Source: Bradyrhizobium guangxiense (GTDB lineage: Bacteria; Pseudomonadota; Alphaproteobacteria; Rhizobiales; Xanthobacteraceae). Taken from it: DNA of 64,000 nt. Position 1 is the stretch's first letter. Each line of letters opens with the position of its first letter. Below are positions 9,041 to 18,730 of the stretch, in pieces. Location: positions 1,332,501 to 1,396,500 of the forward strand of contig NZ_CP022219.1 of the NCBI RefSeq assembly GCF_004114915.1, given 5' to 3'. Position numbers and translations under genes: made by a program. Under the pieces are notes generated by a model. That model did no database searches. It saw only the letters and a program-made list of their open reading frames with translations, and was not told the DNA's origin.

Positions 9041-9959
9041 AGAGCTTGTGCTTGGCTTGCTCCAATTCCCGTCCCGTCTCCAGCATCAGCCGCCGCAGCC
9101 AGATCGAGCCGGGGTCCATCTGCGCCCGGGTCGGATGGAACATGAACTGCTCGTCGATTCCGGCGTCGAGCGGCGGCGTCACCGCGACGAGGCCGAGCTG
9201 CTTCGACAGTGCGGCGATCAGCCGGCGCGGCACGAAGGCGACGAGGTCGGTGCGGGCGGCGACGTGCAGCGCTTCGAGATAGCCTGACACCACCAGCGAG
9301 ATATGCCGCTCGATGCCCTTGGCTCGCAGCCAGGTGTCGATCAGATCCTCCGGCTGGCCGCGGATGATGACGCCGACATGGCGGGGGGCCAGGAACGTCT
9401 CGCGCCGCTTCAGCTTCGTGGCCATGGGGTGGCCGCGCCGGACCGCCAGTGCATCGCTGTCGGTATAGAGCAATTGCCGGTGAAAGCCCTTGAAGGCGTT
9501 GCCGATCGAGATCACGAGATCGATGGTGCGGGCGAACTCGGCGTGGAAGATCGCAGGTCCTCGCCACGGCACGACGTCGATGCGCACGTTGGGCGCGGCC
9601 TTCGTCACCTTCTCCATCAAGGGCGGCATCAGCAGTTCGACCGCGAGGTCCGGCATCATCAGGCGGAATTGCCGCTCGCTGCGTGCGGCATCGAAGTCGT
9701 CGGGCACGAACAGTCCGCGCACTTGGTCGAGCGCCTGAGCGAGCGGCGCGCGCAGGGCCTGCGCCCGCGGCGTCAGCTCCATGCGCGCGCCGGTGCGCAC
9801 CAGCAGCGGGTCGCCGAAGATGTCGCGCAGGCGCTGCAGGGCGTGGCTGGTGGCCGGCTGCGATAGGCCGATGCGCATGGCGGCGCGGCTGACATTGGCC
9901 TCGCGCAGCAGCGCGTCGAGTGCACTCAGCAAATTGAGGTCAAGCGAATTCAAATTCAT
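9036..9959 (-). CDS. LysR-family transcriptional regulator
   Basis: The 307-residue product starts MNLNSLDLNLLSALDALL and has the LysR helix-turn-helix at about residues 18-45 (ANVSRAAMRIGLSQPATSHA), followed by the effector domain with DDFDAARSERQFRLMM. This is the NodD/NahR-like branch of LysR proteins. I prefer ATG 9959 over 9977 because the upstream ATG lies inside a palindromic site. No clear ribosome site precedes either. The gene is divergent from a SnoaL-like gene, the classical LysR arrangement, so it probably controls that gene and itself. The inducer is unknown. Confidence 0.92.
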   Translation of the reverse strand: MNLNSLDLNLLSALDALLREANVSRAAMRIGLSQPATSHALQRLRDIFGDPLLVRTGARMELTPRAQALRAPLAQALDQVRGLFVPDDFDAARSERQFRLMMPDLAVELLMPPLMEKVTKAAPNVRIDVVPWRGPAIFHAEFARTIDLVISIGNAFKGFHRQLLYTDSDALAVRRGHPMATKLKRRETFLAPRHVGVIIRGQPEDLIDTWLRAKGIERHISLVVSGYLEALHVAARTDLVAFVPRRLIAALSKQLGLVAVTPPLDAGIDEQFMFHPTRAQMDPGSIWLRRLMLETGRELEQAKHKLS

Positions 9960-9967
9960 GAGGTGAA

Positions 9968-9990
9968 TAGATATCATATTTCATATCGAT
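9968..9990. promoter_or_regulatory. AT-rich palindrome between divergent lysR and snoaL genes
   Basis: GATAT at 9969-9973 or overlapping and ATATC at 9984-9988 flank CATATTTC, giving an AT-rich dyad in a 91-bp gap between divergent starts. LysR proteins bind T-N11-A dyads in such gaps. It is the only AT-rich dyad here, so it is the best operator candidate. Confidence 0.45.
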
Positions 9991-10050
9991 TTGAAGAATT
10001 ATGCTGCGGCGGCGATGATCTCCGTGTTCTCACCAAACGGAGATGCCGCC

Positions 10051-10494
10051 ATGACCGCGAGCGCCAACAAGAAACTGATGCAGGATATCTTCGCCGCCGC
10101 CGCCAATCCCGATCCGGCCGCGCGCGATCGCGCCCTGTTCACCGCAAGCCTTGCCGAGGATGCCAAATGGGTCGTCACCGGCCAGTATTCCTGGTCACGT
10201 ACCTTTTCGGGCAAGGAGGCGATCCTCAACGACCTGCACGGCTATGTGCGCACCCGCCTGCGCGACCGCACGCGCACGGTCGCGCACCGCTTCATCGCCG
10301 ACGGCGACGTCGTCGTCGTGGAAGCCAAGGGCGACAACGTCACGCCCGAGGGCGTGCGCTACGACAACGACTACTGCCTGGTGTTCCGTCTCGAGGACGG
10401 CAAGATCAAGGAGATCCGCGAGTACTGCGACTCGATCCTGACCGAGAGGGCGCTCGGTCCTTTTCCGCAGGCGCCGGCGGGAGCTGCGAGCTGA
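10051..10494 (+). CDS. SnoaL/NTF2-like protein
   Basis: The start ATG 10051 is preceded by ACGGAGA. The 147-residue product has the NTF2-fold layout: an N-terminal helix (NKKLMQDIFAAA), a conserved DAKWVVTGQYSWSRTFSGKEAI, and the strand pair VVVEAKGDNV / YDNDYCLVFRLEDGKIKEIREY with the terminal EYCDS typical of ketosteroid isomerase-like and SnoaL-like proteins. These small alpha+beta barrels act as isomerases, cyclases or ligand binders; the reaction here cannot be told. It is probably controlled by the divergent LysR gene. It is followed after 56 bp by a DUF1127 gene on the same strand. Confidence 0.85.
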   Translation: MTASANKKLMQDIFAAAANPDPAARDRALFTASLAEDAKWVVTGQYSWSRTFSGKEAILNDLHGYVRTRLRDRTRTVAHRFIADGDVVVVEAKGDNVTPEGVRYDNDYCLVFRLEDGKIKEIREYCDSILTERALGPFPQAPAGAAS

Positions 10495-10550
10495 GGAGAG
10501 TGAGCGCCACCTCCGCAGGCCCGCTGCGCCGGACCGAGCCGGCGAGGGTC

Positions 10551-10712
10551 ATGCGGACCTGGCAGGCTCTGGTCGAGATGGTCCGTATCGTGCGCGCACG
10601 GTCCCGAGCCCGAGATCAACTCGCCGCCATGACCGAGCGGGAGCTGCTGGACTGCGGAATGACCCGGGCGGAGATCATGTACGAGCTGCACAAGCCCCGA
10701 AGCCGGAAATAG
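10551..10712 (+). CDS. Small DUF1127 protein
   Basis: This 53-residue, strongly basic protein has the DUF1127 core with R.R..L..M..REL.DCGMTRAEI near residues 17-42. ATG 10551 has GAGG four bases upstream; a GTG at 10500 in the same frame has a purine run too close to be a normal ribosome site. Rhizobial DUF1127 proteins are small Arg-rich proteins, some of which bind RNA and affect phosphate and carbon metabolism in Agrobacterium. The function here is not known. A strong hairpin lies 42 bp after the stop. Confidence 0.8.
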   Translation: MRTWQALVEMVRIVRARSRARDQLAAMTERELLDCGMTRAEIMYELHKPRSRK

Positions 10713-11093
10713 AGGTCGAGGGGGTTGGTCCGCGACTGCCCGGATTTTCCAGTGCCGGTGGGACCTTTAGGTTCCGCCGGCGTCGAAGCGGTCGAGCACG
10801 CGCTCGACAATTGCAGCAGGCCAGCGCCTCATCAGCGTTCGCATGCAGCGCTCTGCATGGCGTTGCGCATGCGCACGCGAACTTTGCATAGCTGCCGATA
10901 AAAGCAGCAGATTTCGCGCCGGCCGGTCTCAATCGCGCGAAGAATTTGAAGGTTCAATTAACGAGTGTCCCCCATTGTGTCGCGGTGCAGCGTGGGTCGC
11001 AACGACGCGACGTGCGGCTGCCAGGGTGGCCGGTGACGATCGCCGGGATCGTTCGGTCGCTCCAATTGAAATGCATCTTGGTGGACAGTGGGA
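10713..11093. other. Intergenic region with a strong hairpin (10754-10781)
   Basis: This 381-bp gap precedes the chemotaxis receptor. At 10754-10765 GCCGGTGGGACC pairs with GGTTCCGCCGGC at 10770-10781 (twelve base pairs with two G-U wobbles and loop TTTA). There is no T-run, so it may be a Rho-assisted end of the DUF1127 message or a processed RNA structure. The AT-richer part 10930-10975 (AATTTGAAGGTTCAATTAACG) could hold the receptor promoter, but I cannot assign boxes. No gene is supported. Confidence 0.5.
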
Positions 11094-13103
11094 ATGCCGA
11101 AGTTTCGTTTGCGGATCAGGGGACGCCTGTACGCAGGCTTCATGGCCCTCGTGGCGGTCGGTCTCGCGATGGCGGTGGTTGCCGTCTGGAATTTGAGGGA
11201 GGTCCAGGATCAGGTCGCAAGACAATCCGCACTCTCCGACAGCACAGCGCGGGTGCTGGAGATTTCGACCCATCTTCAGGCAATCCAGCGCGCCAATCTG
11301 CGCTACATCTACGATGCCAACGAATCCGCGATGAAGGAGGCGCAGGAGCGGGAAACCGCCGCGACCGAGCTGTTGCGGGTTGGTGCGAAGGGAACGGCCT
11401 CCGAGGAGCGGCGAGCGCTCTATAACGGCCTCATCGACGACATCGCCAAGATGCGACGCCTGCGTGACAATCTCGGCGACGCCGTCAACGAGGCGAGAAC
11501 GGGCAAGGCGACGCTGCTGCCGAGCGGCGAGGAGCTCGCCGCCAAGCTGGGCAAGCTGGTCGATACGGCACGCGCAGCCGTCGACGAAGACACTGCGTCC
11601 CTCGTCGCCGACCTCGAATCAAGAATTCTCCTTGTTCGGATTGCGAACTGGCGCTTCCTGGCGCTACGCGACACCCAGGGACCGGCCAACTTCCGGTCGA
11701 GTGTGGACAGGGCGGCGCAACGGCTCGCGGCTCTCGAAAAGAGCCCGCAGGCGACGGAATTGCGATCCACGCTCGTGCCGGTCAAGACCTCGCTCGGCAT
11801 CTACAAATCCGCGTTCGAGGCGACCTCCGCGGCGATGCTTCAGGCCGACGAGATCTATCACAAGAACCTCGCGCCCCTCATCGTCGACAGCATCGGAAAG
11901 CTCAAGGCTGCGGAAACGACGCTGAAGAAGGACTATCAGGACTCGCGTAGCCAAGCCGAAGCCGTGATCGCCGGCACGACGACCGTGCAGGAGATCGCCG
12001 GCGGCGTTGCCAGCCTGTTCGGATTGGTCATCGCCTTCCTGATCGCCCGCAGCATCGTCGGTCCTCTGACCTCGATGACGCGTGCGATGGGGCTGATTGC
12101 CGGCGGCAATCTCGCGGTCGAGATCCCCGGCCGCGGCAAGGCCGACGAGATCGGCGACATGGCCAAGGCGATCCAGGTGTTCAAGGACAACATGGCCGAG
12201 ACCGAGCGCCTGCGCGCCGAGCAGGCCGCGGTCGAGGCACGGCAGGCGGAAAGCCGCAAGCAGGACATGGCTAGGCTCGCGGATCAGTTCGAGCAGGCCG
12301 TCGGCGAGATCGTCAACACGGTATCGACGGCATCGAGCGAGCTCGAAGCCTCCGCCGGCACCCTGACCACGACGGCCTCGCGGGCGCAGGACCTCTCGAC
12401 GGAGGTCGCCAGCGCCTCGCAGGAGGCCTCGGCCAACGTCCAGGCGGTTGCCTCGGCGACCGAGGAGCTCTCCTCCTCGGTGTCCGAGATCGCCCGCCAG
12501 GTGCAGGAATCCGCCCGGATCGCCGGCGAGGCCGTCGGTCAGGCGAGCCGGACCAATGCGCGCGTCGGCGAGCTTTCCAAGGCCGCCGCACGGATCGGGG
12601 ACGTGGTCGAACTGATCAGCACTATCGCCGGCCAGACCAACTTGTTGGCGCTGAACGCCACCATCGAGGCGGCGCGCGCCGGCGATGCGGGCCGCGGCTT
12701 TGCCGTGGTTGCCTCCGAGGTGAAGGCGCTGGCCGAGCAGACCGCGAAGGCGACCGGTGAGATCGGCCAGCAGATCTCCAACATCCAGGCCGCGACCGAG
12801 CAATCGGTCGGCGCCATCCGAGAGATCAGCTCCACCATCGAGCGGCTGTCGGAGATCTCGTCGACGGTTGCCGCCGCCGTGGAGCAGCAAGGTGCGGCGA
12901 CGCAGGAGATCTCCCGCAACGTCCAGCAGGCGGCGCATGGCACGCAGAGGGTGTCGTCGAACATCGGCGACGTGCAGCGCGGCGCCTCCGAAACCGGATC
13001 GGCCTCATCGCAAGTGCTGTCTGCGGCGCGCTCGCTGTCGGCCGACAGCAACCGCCTCAAGGTCGAGGTCGCCAATTTCCTGAACTCGGTCCACGCGGCC
13101 TGA
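11094..13103 (+). CDS. Methyl-accepting chemotaxis protein (first copy)
   Basis: The 669-residue receptor has a first membrane helix at about residues 10-32, a 260-residue periplasmic helical sensor domain, a second membrane helix near 300-325 ([21 protein letters not shown]), a HAMP linker, and a cytoplasmic signalling domain with the hairpin tip [25 protein letters not shown]. It would control CheA through CheW. No CheR-binding pentapeptide is at the C-terminus (it ends NFLNSVHAA). The size of the sensor region suggests a helical bimodular type. Its ligand is unknown. ATG 11094 and GTG 11088 are both possible starts. A second receptor at 62159-63895 shares a near-identical signalling half but a shorter, unrelated sensor. 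Confidence 0.95.
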   Translation: MPKFRLRIRGRLYAGFMALVAVGLAMAVVAVWNLREVQDQVARQSALSDSTARVLEISTHLQAIQRANLRYIYDANESAMKEAQERETAATELLRVGAKGTASEERRALYNGLIDDIAKMRRLRDNLGDAVNEARTGKATLLPSGEELAAKLGKLVDTARAAVDEDTASLVADLESRILLVRIANWRFLALRDTQGPANFRSSVDRAAQRLAALEKSPQATELRSTLVPVKTSLGIYKSAFEATSAAMLQADEIYHKNLAPLIVDSIGKLKAAETTLKKDYQDSRSQAEAVIAGTTTVQEIAGGVASLFGLVIAFLIARSIVGPLTSMTRAMGLIAGGNLAVEIPGRGKADEIGDMAKAIQVFKDNMAETERLRAEQAAVEARQAESRKQDMARLADQFEQAVGEIVNTVSTASSELEASAGTLTTTASRAQDLSTEVASASQEASANVQAVASATEELSSSVSEIARQVQESARIAGEAVGQASRTNARVGELSKAAARIGDVVELISTIAGQTNLLALNATIEAARAGDAGRGFAVVASEVKALAEQTAKATGEIGQQISNIQAATEQSVGAIREISSTIERLSEISSTVAAAVEQQGAATQEISRNVQQAAHGTQRVSSNIGDVQRGASETGSASSQVLSAARSLSADSNRLKVEVANFLNSVHAA

Positions 13104-13115
13104 AGTCTCAAACGC

Positions 13116-13142
13116 AAAAGGCCACGCGCGAGCGCGTGGCCT
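13116..13142 (-). terminator. Rho-independent terminator for the minus-strand GST gene
   Basis: On the minus strand, GGCCACGC and GCGTGGCC form a stem of at least nine pairs followed by TTTTGCGTTT. It lies 20 bp past the stop of the glutathione S-transferase gene and 13 bp past the convergent receptor gene. Only the minus strand has the T-run. Confidence 0.75.
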
Positions 13143-13162
13143 CGAAGAGCGGCACGGCGTGA

Positions 13163-13843
13163 TCAGGCCACCTTGGTCGTCATGTGCTTGAACATGTTGG
13201 CGCGCGCCTCGTCGTCCATCTCGGCCTTGAAGGTGAACTTGTCCTTCAGCGCGATCGCGCGTGCCGCCGCAGGGCGCGCCGAGATCTCGTCGACCAGCCG
13301 CTTCACGTTCGGGTAGCGCGCAAAGGCGTCGTCGCCGAGCTTGAACGGCAGCATCCGCGCCCAGCCCCACAGCGCCATGTCGACGATCGAATAGTCATCG
13401 CCGACCATGTAGCGGCGGCCTTTGAGGTGAGCGTCGAGAATCTTGTAGTGGCGGTCGGTCTCGTACTGGTAGCGGTTATGGGCGTAGTCGTGGTTCTGGT
13501 CCTTCGGCGCAAAATGCTTGAAGTGCACGGCCTGACCCGAATAGGGGCCGACGCCGCTTGCCACGAACATCAGCCAGGACAGCAGTTCGGCCCGGTTGGC
13601 GGGGAGAAATTTGCCGGTCTTCTCGGCCAGATAGAGCAGAATGGCGTTCGAATCGAACACGATGGTGCCGCCATCGTCGATCGCCGGCACCTTGGCATTC
13701 GGATTGATCTTGAGATATTCGGGCGTGAACTGCTCGCCCTTGCGGGTGTCGATCTTCACGGGCTCGAAAGCAAGCCCGGCCTCTTCCAGGTAAAGCGCGA
13801 CCTTGGTCGGGTTCGGCGAGCCGTTGAAGTAGAATTTTAGCAT
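13163..13843 (-). CDS. Glutathione S-transferase (second copy in window)
   Basis: ATG 13843 follows GGGGAG seven bases upstream. The 226-residue product has the N-terminal thioredoxin fold (MLKFYFNGSPNPTKVALYLE, then NPNAKVPAIDDGGTIVFDSNAILLYLAE) and a helical C-terminal domain with MVGDDYSIVDMALWGWAR. The SPNP.K pattern and DSNAIL are typical of the nu/theta-like YfcG-related enzymes, which act on disulfides or small electrophiles. It is not closely similar to the GST at 8275. It is transcribed alone, convergent with the receptor gene, and ends at a clear terminator. Confidence 0.92.
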   Translation of the reverse strand: MLKFYFNGSPNPTKVALYLEEAGLAFEPVKIDTRKGEQFTPEYLKINPNAKVPAIDDGGTIVFDSNAILLYLAEKTGKFLPANRAELLSWLMFVASGVGPYSGQAVHFKHFAPKDQNHDYAHNRYQYETDRHYKILDAHLKGRRYMVGDDYSIVDMALWGWARMLPFKLGDDAFARYPNVKRLVDEISARPAAARAIALKDKFTFKAEMDDEARANMFKHMTTKVA

Positions 13844-13970
13844 CACAGATCTCCCCAGTGTTTCTTGCCGAGAGCGAACGCAGCATCACTGCCACGCCGC
13901 CTCTCTTGCCGAACCGCGTCGGAGGGAGCAACCGGCGAGTTTGCTGGGCGGTATCTGCGCTCTGCGCAGA

Positions 13971-14297
13971 TCAGCCGGCGTAACAAAGGCCGATCGCCGC
14001 CGTAAGGACCATCGCCGCGCCGACCGCTTCAAGGCGCAGCCCGAGCCGGGTGGCGAGATGCATGTCGGAGGCCCGCGCCGCGCGCTCCGAGCCGCGCGCG
14101 TAGCCGTGAATGATGACGTCCTGATTGAAATTGTCGTGCGCCTCGTTGCTGGAGGCGAGGCCGACGCAGATCACAAGCACGCCGAACAGCGCGAGGCCGA
14201 AGAATCCGAGCAGGGCGATCAGGAACATCGGAAACATGCCGACCAGGAAGATCGGCAGCAGCGGCACCAGCAGCAATGTCTCGGACTGTCGTCGCAT
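13971..14297 (-). CDS. Small integral membrane protein, unknown function
   Basis: The 108-residue product has two hydrophobic stretches close together at residues 8-48 (LLLVPLLPIFLVGMFPMFLI, then LLGFFGLALFGVLVICVG) and a third at the C-terminus (AAMVLTAAIGLCYAG), separated by a polar loop. I do not recognise the family. It sits alone between a GST gene and ccrM, on the same strand as both. No strong ribosome site precedes ATG 14297. Codon use and base content resemble the neighbours. Confidence 0.6.
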   Translation of the reverse strand: MRRQSETLLLVPLLPIFLVGMFPMFLIALLGFFGLALFGVLVICVGLASSNEAHDNFNQDVIIHGYARGSERAARASDMHLATRLGLRLEAVGAAMVLTAAIGLCYAG

Positions 14298-14372
14298 GGG
14301 AGCAGGCCGGTCGGGACGGGGCTGATCGGGCGAATCTAGTCCTGGCCGTGGCGGCTTTCAACCACCAGTGCT

Positions 14373-14412
14373 GTCATTCCGGGGCGCGCCTCTTGGCGCG
14401 AGCCTGGAATGG
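14373..14412. repeat. Short family A hairpin near the ccrM end
   Basis: GTCATTCCGGGGCGCGCC and its imperfect complement GGCGCGAGCCTGGAATGGC form a 40-bp hairpin 11 bp past the ccrM stop. The sequence matches the arms of the longer elements at 32218 and 45299 and could also end ccrM transcription. Confidence 0.65.
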
Positions 14413-14422
14413 CGGCGGGAGA

Positions 14423-15572
<1,150 letters not shown>

Positions 15573-15970
15573 AGGCGACGCTGTCGGCGACGCGGGACCA
15601 AACAACCGACTGACCGCTACATTGCAGCGGCAAAGTAAAAATCGACTTAACCCGCCGTTTTGTTGAGCAGGTCTCGCGTCGCGTTCTGCACGCATGTCGT
15701 CGCGCGCATTCGCTGTATTTTACGGGAGATTTCGCGTTTGCTTAGGCGGCGGACGCAATCATGGCTGCAAAAAGGCTGCAAATTTCTCTCGGAAAAAATT
15801 GCTCGACCCTCGGAAAAAATTGCTGGCCTCGACATGCTGCCGCACTAGGCAATTTTTGCCGGCCACGATATTGATAAAGGCAACGGAAATTTTACCTGTG
15901 TGGCGCGTTGAGCTTTCGCGTTCTTGCGCACCGATGAGACTGAATCAGGGACCCCAAAGGGAAGGCCGCC
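15573..15970. other. Divergent gap with 21-bp spaced repeats and phased A-tracts
   Basis: This 398-bp gap separates ccrM from the metallopeptidase gene. GGCTGCAAA occurs twice (15763, 15774), CTCGGAAAAAATTGCT occurs at 15788-15803 and again at 15809-15824, and GGCAATTTTTGCC at 15848-15860 is a related inverted core. A-tracts lie about 11 and 21 bp apart, which would curve the DNA. It should contain both divergent promoters. A 37-codon ORF (15761-15874) covers the repeats but has no convincing ribosome site. A further GANTC lies at 15942. Confidence 0.5.
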
Positions 15971-16912
15971 ATGCGTTACGATGACTTCCGCCGCAGCGAC
16001 GACATCGAGGATCGTCGCGACGAAGGTGGTGGCTTTGGCGGCGGCGGAGGCGGCGGGTTCGGCCTGCCCATGGGCGGCGGCGGGCTCGGCATCGGCACGA
16101 TCATCATCCTCGGTCTGGTCGGCTACGCCTTCGGCATCGATCCGCGCATCCTGATCGGCGGCGCCGAGATCCTCACCGGTGGCGGCCAGGCGCCGACCTA
16201 CCAGACCGATCGCCAGGCCTCGGCCGGCAAGCGCGGCGCGCCGACCGACGAGATGGGCAGCATGATCTCCGGCATTCTCGGTGAGATCGACGACCGCTGG
16301 AGCGAGATCTTCCAGGCCTCGGGCCAGTCCTATACCGGCCCGAAGATCGTGCTGTTCCGCAACGCCACCAATGGCGGGCGCTGCGGCATGGCGCAGTCGG
16401 CGATGGGCCCGTTCTATTGTCCGCCGGACCGCACCATTTTTCTCGACACCAGCTTCTTCCGCGAGGTCGAGACGCGCTTTCGCGGCTGCTCCGGCAAGTC
16501 GGCGTGCAATTTCACCACCGCCTACATCATCGCGCACGAGGCGGGCCATCACATCCAGAACCTCCTCGGCATCATCCCGCGCGTGACGCGGCTGCAACAG
16601 CAGGCCGGCAGCAAGGCCGAGGCCAATGCGCTTCAGGTCAAGGTCGAGCTGCAGGCCGACTGTCTGTCCGGCGTCTGGGTCAATCGCGAGGCGAAGAAGC
16701 GTCCGAACTTCCTCGAGCCCGGCGACATCGACGCCGCGCTGACCACGGCGAGCGCGATCGGCGACGACACGCTGCAGCGCCAGGCCACGGGGCGCGTGGT
16801 GCCGGACTCCTTCACCCACGGCTCGGCCGCGCAACGCAAGCAATGGTTCATGACCGGCTACCAGCAAGGCACGGTCCAGGCCTGCAACACGTTCGGCGCG
16901 GGAGCGTTGTAG
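15971..16912 (+). CDS. YpfJ-family neutral zinc metallopeptidase, membrane anchored
   Basis: ATG 15971 follows AAGGGAAGG. The 313-residue product opens with an Arg/Asp-rich segment and a glycine-rich stretch (residues 19-40), then a single membrane helix at about 40-55, and an outward domain with the zinc-protease motif HEAGHH at residues 189-194. The downstream Glu in VELQADCLSGVW is the expected third ligand region. Cys pairs (CGMAQS, FYCPP, CSGKSAC) suggest disulfides, consistent with a periplasmic location. The family is widespread (E. coli YpfJ, tetracycline-resistance-linked KPN_00953-type), but its substrates are not known. It is divergent from ccrM. Confidence 0.9.
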   Translation: MRYDDFRRSDDIEDRRDEGGGFGGGGGGGFGLPMGGGGLGIGTIIILGLVGYAFGIDPRILIGGAEILTGGGQAPTYQTDRQASAGKRGAPTDEMGSMISGILGEIDDRWSEIFQASGQSYTGPKIVLFRNATNGGRCGMAQSAMGPFYCPPDRTIFLDTSFFREVETRFRGCSGKSACNFTTAYIIAHEAGHHIQNLLGIIPRVTRLQQQAGSKAEANALQVKVELQADCLSGVWVNREAKKRPNFLEPGDIDAALTTASAIGDDTLQRQATGRVVPDSFTHGSAAQRKQWFMTGYQQGTVQACNTFGAGAL

Positions 16913-17059
16913 GCCTCGCCATGCCCAGGACGAAGCACGAATTATGATGCGCAATTGTGCATCTCGGAATCCGGGAGTAGTGGCGTCGTCATGAGGTGCC
17001 TGCCGTTAGGTGCGCACCTCGGGATGACGGCGGTGGGTGTTGAAAGAAGGTGCAGGGCG

Positions 17060-17623
17060 ATGGCTTCGATCGACGAAACGAAACAGTTCATCCCGCTCAA
17101 CATCGCGGTGCTCACCGTGTCCGACACGCGCGCGCTCAGCGATGACAAGTCCGGCCAGACCCTGGTCGATCGTCTCACCGCCGCCGGCCATCGTCTCGCC
17201 GCGCGCGAGATCGTCACCGACGACGTCGAGGCGATCCGTGCCGTGATCCGCCGCTGGATTGCCGATAGCGTCGTCGACGTCGTCATCACCACCGGCGGCA
17301 CCGGCTTCACCGGACGCGACGTCACGCCGGAGGCGATCGAGCCGCTGTTCGAGAAGCGCATGGATGGCTTCTCGATCACGTTCCACATGCTGAGTCATGC
17401 CAAGATCGGCGCGTCCACGATTCAGAGCCGCGCCACCGCCGGCGTCGCCGGTGCCACCTACATCTTCTGTCTGCCGGGCTCCCCGGGTGCCTGCCGCGAC
17501 GGCTGGGACGGCATCCTCGCCGCCCAGCTCGACTACCGCACGCGCCCCTGCAATTTCGTCGAGATCATGCCGCGGCTGGACGAGCATCTGCGCAGGCCGA
17601 AGGCGCAGGGCGCGACGGTGTGA
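17060..17623 (+). CDS. moaB: Molybdenum cofactor biosynthesis protein MoaB
   Basis: The 187-residue product belongs to the MoaB/MogA molybdopterin-binding fold: NIAVLTVSDTRALSDDKSGQ near the start, the core TTGGTGFTGRDVTPEA, and FCLPGSPGACRDGWDGIL near the end. These enzymes adenylylate molybdopterin before molybdenum insertion. I use ATG 17060 (MASIDETKQF), preceded by AAGAAGG. No other moa gene is in the window. A small dyad (GATGCGCAA/TTGTGCATC at 16945-16962) lies in the gap before it. A family B repeat lies after the stop. Confidence 0.94.
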   Translation: MASIDETKQFIPLNIAVLTVSDTRALSDDKSGQTLVDRLTAAGHRLAAREIVTDDVEAIRAVIRRWIADSVVDVVITTGGTGFTGRDVTPEAIEPLFEKRMDGFSITFHMLSHAKIGASTIQSRATAGVAGATYIFCLPGSPGACRDGWDGILAAQLDYRTRPCNFVEIMPRLDEHLRRPKAQGATV

Positions 17624-17668
17624 GCGCGTTGGTGCGGATAACGTCTAGCTGATCGAGGCACAGACTCT

Positions 17669-17785
17669 TCCTTCTCCCCCTTGTGGGTACCCCTCACCCA
17701 AGCGAGCTTGTGTCTGCCAGTTGACATGCCCTCTCCCACGAGGGGCGAGGGCGCATTCATGCGCATCTTGCTCGCTGCGAGAGCG
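17669..17785. repeat. Intergenic repeat family B, copy 2
   Basis: The stretch between the convergent moaB and MarR-GNAT genes repeats the pattern of 6655-6852: CTTCTCCC at the left, then CTCTCCCACGAGGGGCGAGG and GCGCATCTTGCTCGC. It ends flush with the stop codon of the MarR-GNAT gene at 17786. Confidence 0.65.
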
Positions 17786-18715
17786 TTACAGATCCAGCTC
17801 CCAGGTCTCTCCGACCAGGTCGACACCGAAGCTGTGATGCGGTTCGGTCGCGACCAGCTTGAATCCCGCGCTCTTGTAGATGCCGCGGGCGGCGACCAGG
17901 ATGCTTTGGGTCCACAACGTCATCTTGCTGTAGCCCCGCTCGCGTGCGCCCTGCATGCATTGCTCGACCAGCGCGCGGCCGACGCCGAGCCCCCGCGCTT
18001 TCTTCTCCACCTGCAGCAGGCGCAGCTTGGCGATTTCGTCCGTGGCCTTGACCAGGAAGACCGAGCCGACCGGCTCGCCGCCGACTTCCGCGATCCAGCA
18101 GTGCTCGCGTGCGGCGTCGTAATTCTTGATGAACTGCGCGCAGATCTCTGCGACCAGCGCCTCGTAGCTGATGTCCCAATTGTAGTCGGCGGCATAGGCG
18201 GCGGCCTGGCGGGAGATGATCCAGCCCATGTCACCGACACGGTGGCTGCGCAGCATGAAAGAAGCGGGCTGGGTTCGGCGTTGCTCCAGCACGGACTCGA
18301 TGGTGGCCATCGCCTGCGTGAGCCGCGTTGCATCGCTGGCCGAAAGCGGAGCCAGCATCGCGGCGACCTCATTTTGCGAGCTCAGGTTCAGCTTGGCGAA
18401 CGTCTGGCGGCCTTTGGCGGTGAGGCTGAGCTGGTATTGCCTGCGATCTGCGGGTAGGGGCTTGCGCGTGATCAGCCCCTTTTCGTCGAAGCTTTGGACG
18501 ATGCGGCTGAGATAGCCGGCATCGAGACCGAGCTCGCTGCCGATCTCCTTGGCCGCCAGCTCGTCGCGATGGGCGAGCTCATAGAGCACCCGCGCCTCGC
18601 TGAGCGAAAACGGGGTCTGTCCAAGGTGCTGGTCGAGCACCCCAAGCTTGCGGGTATAGAAACGGTTGAAGGCGCGAACCGCGGCGATGTGGGTGTCGGT
18701 AACTTCAAATGACAT
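17786..18715 (-). CDS. MarR-type regulator fused to GNAT acetyltransferase
   Basis: The 309-residue protein has two parts. Residues 1-150 are a MarR winged helix domain (AAKEIGSELGLDAGYLSRIVQSFDEKGLITRKPLPADRRQ split around the recognition helix and wing). Residues 155-309 are a GNAT fold with the acetyl-CoA loop KKARGLGVGRALVEQC and ILVAARGIYKSAGF. The two are in one uninterrupted frame and this architecture is known in many bacteria, so it is not a frameshift artefact. Regulation and acetylation of a small molecule or protein may be coupled; the ligand is not known. A large dyad lies 16-49 bp upstream of the start and suggests autoregulation. Confidence 0.92.
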   Translation of the reverse strand: MSFEVTDTHIAAVRAFNRFYTRKLGVLDQHLGQTPFSLSEARVLYELAHRDELAAKEIGSELGLDAGYLSRIVQSFDEKGLITRKPLPADRRQYQLSLTAKGRQTFAKLNLSSQNEVAAMLAPLSASDATRLTQAMATIESVLEQRRTQPASFMLRSHRVGDMGWIISRQAAAYAADYNWDISYEALVAEICAQFIKNYDAAREHCWIAEVGGEPVGSVFLVKATDEIAKLRLLQVEKKARGLGVGRALVEQCMQGARERGYSKMTLWTQSILVAARGIYKSAGFKLVATEPHHSFGVDLVGETWELDL

Positions 18716-18730
18716 GGAGCACCTCGATAT

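Noticed and set aside
9963..10550. A long frame joining the DUF1127 gene to the SnoaL region
   Set aside because: The upstream part is the wrong frame of the SnoaL gene; only the last 53 codons look like DUF1127.
13116..13142. Terminator considered for the plus-strand receptor gene
   Set aside because: The plus strand after the stem reads CTCGAAG without T residues; only the minus strand has a T-run.
15788..15824. Direct repeats considered as a CRISPR array
   Set aside because: Only two 16-bp units separated by five bases, no spacers of CRISPR size and no cas genes.
15761..15874. A 37-codon plus-strand ORF over the 21-bp repeats upstream of the metallopeptidase
   Set aside because: Only a weak ribosome site, and the repeated LGKNC words follow directly from the DNA repeat; I treat it as non-coding.
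17786..18715. MarR-GNAT gene considered as an artefact of a lost stop codon
   Set aside because: The frame is continuous with a sensible linker, and this fusion is a known architecture.
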